From the NCBI GenBank assembly GCA_949902595.1, contig CATLDC010000005.1, positions 62,001 to 126,000 on the forward strand: a stretch of 64,000 nucleotides of DNA, in the 5' to 3' direction. Origin of the DNA: an uncultured Candidatus Melainabacteria bacterium (lineage in GTDB: Bacteria > Cyanobacteriota > Vampirovibrionia > Gastranaerophilales > Gastranaerophilaceae). A model generated the notes under the pieces. The model worked only from the letters and a program-made list of their open reading frames with translations. It was not told the origin of the DNA and searched no databases. Of the stretch, positions 26,871 through 35,311 are shown in pieces. The position numbers and the translations under genes were made by a program. The stretch's first letter is position 1, and every line of letters begins with the position of its first letter.

Positions 26871-28664
26871 TTAGTCATTAACTTTTTGTTTAAAAGTATG
26901 ACCTTTTCTGTCTTCTTCAATATTCGGAGTATCTATTTCGAACACATAAGCGTCAGAAGGAGCGAGGTTTACTCTAAGCTCGTTTGCTGCAACCTGAAAT
27001 TCGCTCGGCTCACCGTATTCCGGCACCATATTAACGAGTTTCTGGTCTTCTTTTAACCCCGGAATCTCAATAATTCCTGTAACGTTTCTGTTAGGGTTTT
27101 TGTTTGCAACAACAAGCACTGTTCTGCCGTTATTGTGTCTTGCGTATGTAATAATCTGGTCGTTTCTGTCTTCGCGTTTGTCGAGCTCAATGAAGCTACT
27201 GTTTCTATCAGCAAAAACGTCGAGGTTTTCACTTCTCATTTTGAGTGTGCCTTTCATAACCCTTTCAATATCAGGGCTGTCTCCGCCCGGTTTTCTTGAA
27301 AGGTTGAAAATTGCAAGTCTGTAGCGGTGCTCATCCATGTCGTATTTGTCAGAGTAGCCTTTACCCGGCACGTATTTTGTTGTCCAGGTTTCTACGTTAT
27401 CTTTTTCTCTGTAAGCATAATCGTAATAATCACCGGTCTGGAATCCGTCAATAAAGTAAGGATTGCACATCGGGATTGTTGACTGGATTACAGTTGTAAG
27501 TTTACAGAAGTTTTCTCCGCCATGAATCATTGAAGAGCTGTCATCGTGGGTCAAAAATGAGCCGATTACGCTTTTTCCTGCAGGAAGTCGATGTGACATA
27601 TCAAGATTGATTTTGATATTATCATTAAACTCTTCCGCGTTTCTCCAGTCGTGGAAAATGTGGTACTGACCGTAGTAGTCATCAAACCCGGCTCTCAGCA
27701 AGTCTTCCGGTCTGTCGTACATCATATTAACCTGCGGTGATGCGCATTCATAGGTGTAGCTTTCTGCAAGCCAGCCAAATTCAGGGTCTTTCTCACGTGA
27801 ATAAGTGATTAGTTTGTCCCAGAACTCAGTTGGTTTCGCTCTGGCTACGTCGCATCTTATGCCATCAAGCCCCAAATCAATGCAGGCATCAACGTACTGT
27901 CTGTGCATTTCATATAGTTTAGGATTAAGTGTCCTGTGGGTTTCATCTTCCCAAGGCTCAAACATTCTGATATCAGCCCAGCCTTGAGGAGTTTTGTCTT
28001 CGCCGTTTCTTCCAAACGCCATAAGTTCAGGCTCTGCTTCAAACATATCAACAGAAGCACAGCTCGGAAGGTCAAGCATTACTTTAATATCTCTTTTGTG
28101 GCACTCGTCAATAAACGCCTTGAACTGCTCGTCAGGGCTTCTCGGGTCGTCTTTTTCAATAATCATCGGGTCAATTGCAAGGTGTCCGTCTTCTGTAACA
28201 AATTTTGCAGGTGAATAGATTGAACCTGCTGTTCCCATTGCGTTCTTCTTGCCTGTAGGGTGGATTGGAAGTATGTGCAAGGTGTTGATTCCGTCTTCCT
28301 TAAGCTCATCCAGTCTTGAAATCGCACTCAGAAAAGTTCCGTTCTTTTCGCCTTCTTTTAAAGTAATCTTATCGTCGCCGTTCAGGTCCTCTGCTGTAAA
28401 TGTTCTCGGAACGATTGCCATCATAACAGACTGGTTGTTCTGAATCATTGATTTCAGATTATTCTTGTATTCAACAGGTTTTTGAGAAGCAAGCTCAACT
28501 TTCTGAACCTTAGGCGCGTTCATCATTGCCAGATTTTCCAGGTATCTGTCAATAGCAGCGTTGTTTTCACCCTGCTTTACTTCGGTCTTTTCAGGTATGA
28601 CCGGAGTCTGATAGTTTGATGCTCTGAAATTTAGGGTTGTTAGTTTAGTTATTTGTGTCATCAC
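26871..28664 (-). CDS. GH13 alpha-amylase-family protein with EF-hand-like motif
   Basis: GINTLHILPIHPTGKKNAMGTAGSIYSP, IKVMLDLPSCAS, GLDGIRCDVARAKP, FLTHDDSS; DLNGDDKITLKEGE; no N-terminal signal peptide; begins MTQITKLTTLNFRAS. Confidence 0.85.
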   Translation of the reverse strand: MMTQITKLTTLNFRASNYQTPVIPEKTEVKQGENNAAIDRYLENLAMMNAPKVQKVELASQKPVEYKNNLKSMIQNNQSVMMAIVPRTFTAEDLNGDDKITLKEGEKNGTFLSAISRLDELKEDGINTLHILPIHPTGKKNAMGTAGSIYSPAKFVTEDGHLAIDPMIIEKDDPRSPDEQFKAFIDECHKRDIKVMLDLPSCASVDMFEAEPELMAFGRNGEDKTPQGWADIRMFEPWEDETHRTLNPKLYEMHRQYVDACIDLGLDGIRCDVARAKPTEFWDKLITYSREKDPEFGWLAESYTYECASPQVNMMYDRPEDLLRAGFDDYYGQYHIFHDWRNAEEFNDNIKINLDMSHRLPAGKSVIGSFLTHDDSSSMIHGGENFCKLTTVIQSTIPMCNPYFIDGFQTGDYYDYAYREKDNVETWTTKYVPGKGYSDKYDMDEHRYRLAIFNLSRKPGGDSPDIERVMKGTLKMRSENLDVFADRNSSFIELDKREDRNDQIITYARHNNGRTVLVVANKNPNRNVTGIIEIPGLKEDQKLVNMVPEYGEPSEFQVAANELRVNLAPSDAYVFEIDTPNIEEDRKGHTFKQKVND

Positions 28665-31257
28665 TCACCTGCTTCTGTATATTATGAGGGTTCTTAATCT
28701 TACCAAATGCCAGCTGCGCAAGTACTGTACCGCCTAGAACAACTCCGCCGATTACTGATACAATTCTCATCCACTTCTGGTTGCTGTATCTTCTCTTAGC
28801 TGCGCCTTGTACAAAGTCAACCGGTCTTTGACCTACAAGATTGAACTTGGCCATTCTTGTTGTTGCTTCTTTTGAATAAGCATCACCTGCGCCTTTTGAC
28901 GGCAAGTGTTCAGGTTTTGTAAAGTCAACTTCGTTGTTTCCGATAATGTTTCTGAATCTGTTAATGTACTGCTGGAATCTTTCTCTGATGTTGCCGGTAG
29001 AAAGGTCTTTTGATTCACCCATAGCCTTTTTGGTTGATTCAGTGATATAGCCCTTGCCGTGTGTGCTTCCTGCTTGAGCAGCGTCTTCTGCTCTCCATGT
29101 TGTGTTCATTATATCCTTGTAGAAATCAGGATTATTGTGTAAATCGAATTTCAACGTATGCTTCTTGGAATCTGCTTTCAATAGAGCTTCTTTACTGATA
29201 TTAAGAATAGCCTTGTCGTACTCGCCTTCCGGAATAGGACGCTTGTAAACATCCATTGTGTGAAGCATTCTGTTGAACGAATCAACTTGTCCCTGATATC
29301 TTTCAACGATTCTGGAGATTGTTGCGTTCTTAGATGAGCCAACGCCTTTCGCGTTTTCTTTTGCGTAGTTGATTCTGGCTGCATCGTCTCCGCCCCAGTA
29401 ATTAAATCCTGCGAACTTGTTAGGCTTGTTGCCGTCTAAGATGTCGAACAATTCCTGTCTTGATTTTATTGAGTTAGAAAGTGTTGAAACATCTTCCTTA
29501 ACCAGTCTGTCGATTGTGTTCTTAAACTTGCCTTTGCCAGCTTCGTTAAGTCGTTTAGCTGTGTTATTATAGTTGTTTTCAATAGCCGTAATCAGGTCTT
29601 TGAGGTGAGAACCGTCATTAGACTTGCCATTGAGCTTAACTTCCATATCTGACATAACTTTTGTAAGTTTTGAGATAGCTTTTTCGTACTTAGCCTCGTC
29701 TTTTGCCAGAGCTTCGAGTTTGCTTTGTAATATTTCAGCAACTTTATCCCCATTGAGATCCTTAAGCTGCTTCATATCCTTGAATGTAATACCGAGTTCC
29801 TTGAACAAGGTCTTTTCAAACTTAGCATAAGCACGCGCAAGTACTGTTTCAGGCGCGTGCTCAACCTTAAATGATTTGCACTTGTCAAGAACTTTGTCGT
29901 TATGCTTAAATTCGCCTATAATTTTTGCAAAGTCAGCAACTTCTTTGATATTGCCTTCGCTCACAAAGCTTGATTTATTCTGCTGGATTGATTTAGAAAT
30001 CCGTTCAATTACCTGGTTCTGATACCCGTTAAGGTATTCTTTTGAAAGTGTAGTTTCTTTTGCAATCTTCTCACCGAAGAATTTCTTAAGCTCGCCCTTG
30101 AGGTTCTGGAGTTGGTCTTCTGTAAGCTCGCCAGTACCTGATTTTTTGAGGATTTCAGAAATCTCTTCTTTTGAAGGAACAAATACTTTTTCCAGACTTG
30201 CTCTGTTGTTTGCAGGCAGGTTGTTCTTGATTGAGTTGATTATGCTTTCACTTGAGCCCTCATCAATAATGAATGACATAGCGCCTTTTTTCTCAAGGTT
30301 GAAGATATTCTTAAGGTCTTTAACAATGCCTTCTGATGTATTTTCATCAACATTTTCTGTAAGCATTTTTACAAGATTGTCAAACTCGGCTTTTGGAAGC
30401 TCTTTGTCCTTGTAGCTAGAAAGCAGTTTTTCTACTTTCTTACTAAGCTTGTTAGAGTCAATCTCAGAAGCCGCTGTCTTCATATTTGAAGTCAGGTTCA
30501 GCGCATGTGAAATGCTAGAATTGTATCTTGCGTTTCTTGCATACTCAACTACAGGAGAGATAAGTTTTTCCAGCCCGCAGCAGGTAAGCGCTGCAATAAC
30601 AGGAGTTGCAAACCCGGCTGTAAGCATCCACAAAGTATTATTCTGGGTCGCAATTTTTCTCATCTGTTCTTTGATAATATCGTGGCGGTTTTTGATATCA
30701 CGAGGGATTCCCATTCTATCGCCGATGATATCCAAATCTTCGCTCGGATACTCGCCCTGATACATATCGAACGGAATGTAGTTTGAATCCTGGAACACAG
30801 ATTTTTTACGTCCCTGATCATCAATGTATTCAATACCGGAATCAAATCCGTGCAACGCTCTTGAAGGAGCCTGAATAGCAGCTTTCGGGAATACTGACAT
30901 TGCAAACAGGAATGCTCCGAGCCCTGCGTATTCCATTATTCTTTTAATAGGATCTTTCGTTCTTGCAGCAAGCAAAGTTGCGATTCCAATACCGCCGATT
31001 TTAAGCCCGACATCGTTCAACCTTCCTGTCTGGTGGTCGTTTGCAGTACCTCTCAAGCCGTCGCGCACAGCCTTGGCATCATAAGCCAAATCCTTAAGGA
31101 AGTATTTCGGCATCTGAAGAACACGGTCATGAACAAGGTGGCCTTCCGGAGCAAGCGGCTTGATGTTTTTATCAGTCTTCATTCTGCCAGTTGCTTCTCT
31201 GTAAGGTTTGTGAGACTTAGTATTGTCGATATTTGTTTGAATAGGATTGATTGCCAT
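28645..31257 (-). CDS. Large lineage-specific protein (870 aa): N-terminal membrane helices, long coiled-coil centre, C-terminal TM
   Basis: VGLKIGGIGIATLLAARTKD.., LWMLTAGFATPVIAALTCCGLEKL, C-terminal WMRIVSVIGGVVLGGTVLAQLAF; overlaps the amylase start by 20 nt. Confidence 0.7.
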   Translation of the reverse strand: MAINPIQTNIDNTKSHKPYREATGRMKTDKNIKPLAPEGHLVHDRVLQMPKYFLKDLAYDAKAVRDGLRGTANDHQTGRLNDVGLKIGGIGIATLLAARTKDPIKRIMEYAGLGAFLFAMSVFPKAAIQAPSRALHGFDSGIEYIDDQGRKKSVFQDSNYIPFDMYQGEYPSEDLDIIGDRMGIPRDIKNRHDIIKEQMRKIATQNNTLWMLTAGFATPVIAALTCCGLEKLISPVVEYARNARYNSSISHALNLTSNMKTAASEIDSNKLSKKVEKLLSSYKDKELPKAEFDNLVKMLTENVDENTSEGIVKDLKNIFNLEKKGAMSFIIDEGSSESIINSIKNNLPANNRASLEKVFVPSKEEISEILKKSGTGELTEDQLQNLKGELKKFFGEKIAKETTLSKEYLNGYQNQVIERISKSIQQNKSSFVSEGNIKEVADFAKIIGEFKHNDKVLDKCKSFKVEHAPETVLARAYAKFEKTLFKELGITFKDMKQLKDLNGDKVAEILQSKLEALAKDEAKYEKAISKLTKVMSDMEVKLNGKSNDGSHLKDLITAIENNYNNTAKRLNEAGKGKFKNTIDRLVKEDVSTLSNSIKSRQELFDILDGNKPNKFAGFNYWGGDDAARINYAKENAKGVGSSKNATISRIVERYQGQVDSFNRMLHTMDVYKRPIPEGEYDKAILNISKEALLKADSKKHTLKFDLHNNPDFYKDIMNTTWRAEDAAQAGSTHGKGYITESTKKAMGESKDLSTGNIRERFQQYINRFRNIIGNNEVDFTKPEHLPSKGAGDAYSKEATTRMAKFNLVGQRPVDFVQGAAKRRYSNQKWMRIVSVIGGVVLGGTVLAQLAFGKIKNPHNIQKQVSDDTNN

Positions 31258-31258
31258 A

Positions 31259-32341
31259 CTAAATCACCGTGCTTTCTTTAGTTTTGTCAATAATGTCTTT
31301 ATTTGCCAGTTTACCCATATGTCTTGCCTTATAAATTACATTAGCTGTAGTTGCAGCCGTAAGCGCTGCTGAAAACAGAATCCATGCTTTTCCGGCATGC
31401 TTCATAAATCCCTTTGTGCCGGCTTCGCCTGTCCACAAAGTCTTGCAAGCTTTACCAAAAGATTTGCCGAATGTCTTTGAAATATCTACAAAGTTTGCAC
31501 CGGCATTTTTGAACCTGCTGCCCATTTTTTCAAAGAACCCTTCACCAGGTTTCGCAATATGGCGTCTTCTGTTTGAGATTGCGTCAAAGAAATCGCTCCA
31601 TGAGTTTTGAACAGCAAGACCGACGCCAACACCAGCCCAAGCATAAGAAGAAAGGCTCTTGGCAGTTTTAGTTGTAGATACAATGCTCTGGATAATAGGG
31701 GTCGTTTCGGTTACAGAGTCATTAAGGTTTTCGCCCAGACCAATTTTCTTAGCTATCTTATCGTGGTAAGCCACTCCGTATTTTTCGTCTTTTTGCAACA
31801 AATCTTTTCTGAAGAACTCACGGCTGTCATAAACCTTTCTCTGCTGGATTTGAGGCATAATATCAGCAGCCTCGCCCGGTTTTGTAGGCAGAGGATAATA
31901 AACATGCTCTACCGGAAGTTCTATATCAACGCCCGTTCCCCAATGAACAGGGCGGGTTACCAAATCTGGAGTAAGGGTTTTTAAAAGCCCGTACAATACA
32001 ACGCCGAGTGCCATTTTTTTGCCTGTTACAGCGAGTTTTGCAGACTTGGCGTCAAGAGCTTTGTTAACAAGGTTAAACAGACCCATAAACATTGCGCTGC
32101 CTGCAAGGTAAGGTATAATACCCATTGATAAAAATTCGTAGAAATCTGAGTTTACATCCCCTCTTAAACCCTTTATCGGGTATTCCAAAAACGCATTAGA
32201 AGTTTTTTGATACTTCTGCATCATGCGTGTATTGAGCGTATTAGGCAAAATACGCGATTCAGGATTCTTGTCTTTATCCTTTTCCTCAGGCTTTGCGCCG
32301 AATCTCACACTATTGTCTGATAATTTTACTGCTTTAATCAT
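31259..32341 (-). CDS. Lineage-specific membrane-associated protein (360 aa)
   Basis: Begins MIKAVKLSDNSVRFGAKPEEKDKDK; hydrophobic segments; 1-nt gap to the next gene of the same operon. Confidence 0.7.
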   Translation of the reverse strand: MIKAVKLSDNSVRFGAKPEEKDKDKNPESRILPNTLNTRMMQKYQKTSNAFLEYPIKGLRGDVNSDFYEFLSMGIIPYLAGSAMFMGLFNLVNKALDAKSAKLAVTGKKMALGVVLYGLLKTLTPDLVTRPVHWGTGVDIELPVEHVYYPLPTKPGEAADIMPQIQQRKVYDSREFFRKDLLQKDEKYGVAYHDKIAKKIGLGENLNDSVTETTPIIQSIVSTTKTAKSLSSYAWAGVGVGLAVQNSWSDFFDAISNRRRHIAKPGEGFFEKMGSRFKNAGANFVDISKTFGKSFGKACKTLWTGEAGTKGFMKHAGKAWILFSAALTAATTANVIYKARHMGKLANKDIIDKTKESTVI

Positions 32342-32362
32342 ACGAACCCCATCTGGTACCTA

Positions 32363-32396
32363 TATATTAAAAGTCCCTAAAAAAATATTTTTTGCT
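32363..32396 (-). promoter_or_regulatory. Promoter-like signature of the amylase operon
   Basis: Minus strand AGCAAAAAATATTTTTTTAGGGACTTTTAATATA; GCAA-to-ACTTT spacing equals the copy at 48886-48925. Confidence 0.35.
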
Positions 32397-32512
32397 AGTT
32401 CCAAAGCATGAACTTAACATTTTTTTACAATATTTCTAGAATATTTTCTTCGTAAAAAAAAGAATACTCCACACACAATTTAATTTATCAAAAACACAAA
32501 AATAATACAAGT

Positions 32513-32543
32513 AAAAAAAAGGACTAAAATTAGTCCTTTTTTT
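32513..32543 (-). terminator. Terminator of the ferritin gene
   Basis: AAAAAAAAGGACTAAAATTAGTCCTTTTTTT. Confidence 0.8.
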
Positions 32544-32545
32544 AT

Positions 32546-33034
32546 CTAAGCTCTTTCTCCAAGCTCCTTGTCCATCAGGTAGAGCGAAGTCTTGTCATCA
32601 CCAAAGAGCTCCAGACGTTTTATTATGTCTTTGACGGTCTGTTCTTCTTCAACCTGTTCGTTAATGAACCAGTCAATAAAAGCAAGAGTTGTTCTGTCGC
32701 ATTCTTCCTCTGCGGTCTTTGCAATCTTCATTACAGACTCTGTAATACATTTTTCATGTTCATAAATATGGTTGAAGATGGAAATAATTCCGTTGAACTC
32801 AAATTCAGGTGTTCTGATTTGTTTAAGAGTTACAAAGCTGTTTCTCTCAATCAGGTAATCAAAGAGTTTGAGTCCATGCTCGACTTCTTCTTTTGCCTGC
32901 AATTTTGTCCATGAAGCAAATCCGAAGAGTCCAAGTTCTCTAAGGTGGGCTGACATTGAAAGATAGAGGTAGCCTGAGTAAAACTCTTTATTAATCTGTT
33001 CGTTAATAATACTATTTATTGCGTCACTAATCAT
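32546..33034 (-). CDS. Ferritin (ORF opens at 33085; start re-set to ATG 33034)
   Basis: MISDAINSIINEQINKEFYSGYLYLSMSAHL..GFASWTKLQAKEEVEHGLKLFDYLIER..WFINEQVEEE. Confidence 0.93.
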   Translation of the reverse strand: MISDAINSIINEQINKEFYSGYLYLSMSAHLRELGLFGFASWTKLQAKEEVEHGLKLFDYLIERNSFVTLKQIRTPEFEFNGIISIFNHIYEHEKCITESVMKIAKTAEEECDRTTLAFIDWFINEQVEEEQTVKDIIKRLELFGDDKTSLYLMDKELGERA

Positions 33035-33416
33035 TTTTATCCTCCCCCCACAGACCGTGGATATTACAAAACTCGATTGCATCAATGTCTTCCGGCATGC
33101 AGGTTATGTCAAATTCAGGCACTTCACCCGGGTTGAGGTATTTCAAATGAAGCGCGCTTTTGTCTTTTCTGTAGACTTCTATAAACTGGATATAGTGTTC
33201 AGGAAGCATCGGGTGTGTTTTTACCTGAACGTATTTTGCATTCTCTCTGTATTCCAGTTTTGGTGCGTGTTTTTCGCCGAGTTCGCTTGTGTCATGCTGG
33301 ATGGTCTGCAATTTCATCGGCTGACCGCAGCAAACAAGTTCACCAACACCAGGAAGTATAACCTGTACAAGGTTTCCGCATACTTCGCATTTGTATAGTT
33401 CTAATTTTTCTGTCAT
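33027..33416 (-). CDS. Desulfoferrodoxin / superoxide reductase (ORF opens at 33446; start re-set)
   Basis: YKCEVCGNLVQVILPGVGELVCCGQPM, GEKHAPKLEYR, HPMLPEHYIQFIEV, CNIHGLW. Confidence 0.95.
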   Translation of the reverse strand: MTEKLELYKCEVCGNLVQVILPGVGELVCCGQPMKLQTIQHDTSELGEKHAPKLEYRENAKYVQVKTHPMLPEHYIQFIEVYRKDKSALHLKYLNPGEVPEFDITCMPEDIDAIEFCNIHGLWGEDKND

Positions 33417-33507
33417 AAAACAATCCTTTCTTTGGAATAAATCCATTTTAACCCTTTATAAGAAAACCTCATTGCCGTGATGGGTAATTTATGGTATTAT
33501 CTGGAGT

Positions 33508-34281
33508 ATGAGTAATTTTTTCAGTACAGGGGCGGGAACAAATAACGGCGGTAATTTTTTTGACGGAAATCAGACAAAAACTCCGTTAAATTCCCAATAT
33601 AATAATTTAAAAGATAACTATCAGCAGATTTTTATTGAGGCAGCTGAAAGTATTAGAAAAGAGGTTAATAAATTCAAGCCTGAAAACCCTTGCGAAAAAT
33701 GCACCGTCAAAGATTGCAAAATAGAAAAAAAAGATGTCTTTACGCCTTTCCCTCCAAATTGTGCATACAGGGAATGGCAGCTGAAGATTTTGACCTTCCT
33801 TGCAGGAGATTACAGACAAAAGCTCAAAACTATACATAAAACAATACTTGAAAAAAGATGTGATTATTCCTGCGCCCGCTGTGCTGCCTGCTGCAAGCTT
33901 GCAACAAGCGAGCTTTCTTACGCCCAGCTTAAACAAAGAGCTATGCGCGGAGACAAATTTTCGGCAGACTTTGTATCGGTTTTTGTTCCTTATGAATCAG
34001 AGGCTGACGCAAAGAAAGCAAATCCGGAATACTTTGAGCTTATAGAAAACCTTATGGAAGACGAAAAAGTTTATTACTATTATTGTCCTAAGCTTGACGG
34101 AAACACCTGCACAATTTACGAAAACCGTCCGGATATATGCAAAGATTTTCCGTATAATCCGCTCAAGCTGCTGCCTTCGACCTGTTCTTTCAACGGCTGG
34201 AAGGATGAAGTTGCTCATCAGTCAATGCTTCTCAAGGCAAAAGTAGATATTATAGAATTTTATAAGGAAAAGCTGGGATGA
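33508..34281 (+). CDS. YkgJ-family Cys-cluster protein
   Basis: CDYSCARCAACCKL ... CPKLDGNTCTIYENRPDICKDFPYNP. Confidence 0.85.
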   Translation: MSNFFSTGAGTNNGGNFFDGNQTKTPLNSQYNNLKDNYQQIFIEAAESIRKEVNKFKPENPCEKCTVKDCKIEKKDVFTPFPPNCAYREWQLKILTFLAGDYRQKLKTIHKTILEKRCDYSCARCAACCKLATSELSYAQLKQRAMRGDKFSADFVSVFVPYESEADAKKANPEYFELIENLMEDEKVYYYYCPKLDGNTCTIYENRPDICKDFPYNPLKLLPSTCSFNGWKDEVAHQSMLLKAKVDIIEFYKEKLG

Positions 34282-35297
34282 AAATTTTAGCAGGGTTAAG
34301 GCTTGCAGAGCTTGAAAACTTGATGCAGGAGCTGGGCGCAACAAAATTCCGCGCAAAGCAGATTCACAACTGGATTTACTCAAAGTCAGTATCGTCAATT
34401 GACGAAATGACAAACCTTTCCAAGGATTTTCGCGAACAGCTCAAAGAAATCGCCTCTGTTACAGAGACGAAAATCAAGGTTAAGCAGGTGAGTTCAGACG
34501 GGACAATCAAGTATCTTGTTGAATACCCTGACGGAGAGTGCGTTGAGACCGTGCTTATGCGATTCGACAACCGCGCAAACCTCACAGCTTGTGTAAGCTC
34601 ACAGGTTGGATGTGCTGTTAACTGCTCGTTCTGCGCAACAGGAAAAGGCGGATTCAAAAGAAATCTTACAGCGCAGGAAATCATTGAGCAGGTTTTAACC
34701 ATCCAGAGAGACACCGGATTAAAGGTCACAAACATTGTGTTCATGGGGCAGGGCGAGCCGCTTTTGAATTTGGACAATGTACTCAAGGCGCTCGAAATCT
34801 TTAACGAGGATTTTCAAATCGGGGCAAGAAGGATTACAATTTCCACAAGCGGGATTATACCGGGGATTAAGAGGCTTGCGGGTTTAGAATTACAGTCAAC
34901 TCTTGCGATATCGCTTCATGCGCCAAACCATGATTTGCGAAGGGAGCTTATGCCGATTGAAAACAGGTATCCGATTGACGAGCTTAAGAAGGCGCTTCTT
35001 GAATACATTGAAAAAACAGGGCGAAGGATTACGATTGAATACATTTTGATACACGGGTTTAACGACACAGCTCCGGTTGCAAAAGAGCTTGCTTATCTTC
35101 TGAAAGACCTCAAGTGCAACATAAATCTTATTCCTTACAATTCTGTTATTGAAAACGATTACAAAAAGCCTTCCAGTAACGACATAATGAAATTCAAATA
35201 CCTGCTTGAGCACTCCGGCAAAAAGGTCACTGTACGGCTCGAGCGCGGTGCTGATATTGATGCTGCATGCGGCCAATTGAGGGGAAGGGGTAAATAG
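34278..35297 (+). CDS. rlmN: 23S rRNA (adenine2503-C2)-methyltransferase RlmN
   Basis: QVGCAVNCSFCATGKGGFKRNLTAQEIIEQV, FMGQGEPLLN, ISTSGIIPGI, LAISLHAPN. Confidence 0.96.
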   Translation: MKILAGLRLAELENLMQELGATKFRAKQIHNWIYSKSVSSIDEMTNLSKDFREQLKEIASVTETKIKVKQVSSDGTIKYLVEYPDGECVETVLMRFDNRANLTACVSSQVGCAVNCSFCATGKGGFKRNLTAQEIIEQVLTIQRDTGLKVTNIVFMGQGEPLLNLDNVLKALEIFNEDFQIGARRITISTSGIIPGIKRLAGLELQSTLAISLHAPNHDLRRELMPIENRYPIDELKKALLEYIEKTGRRITIEYILIHGFNDTAPVAKELAYLLKDLKCNINLIPYNSVIENDYKKPSSNDIMKFKYLLEHSGKKVTVRLERGADIDAACGQLRGRGK

Positions 35298-35311
35298 AGG
35301 GGTAAAGTTAA

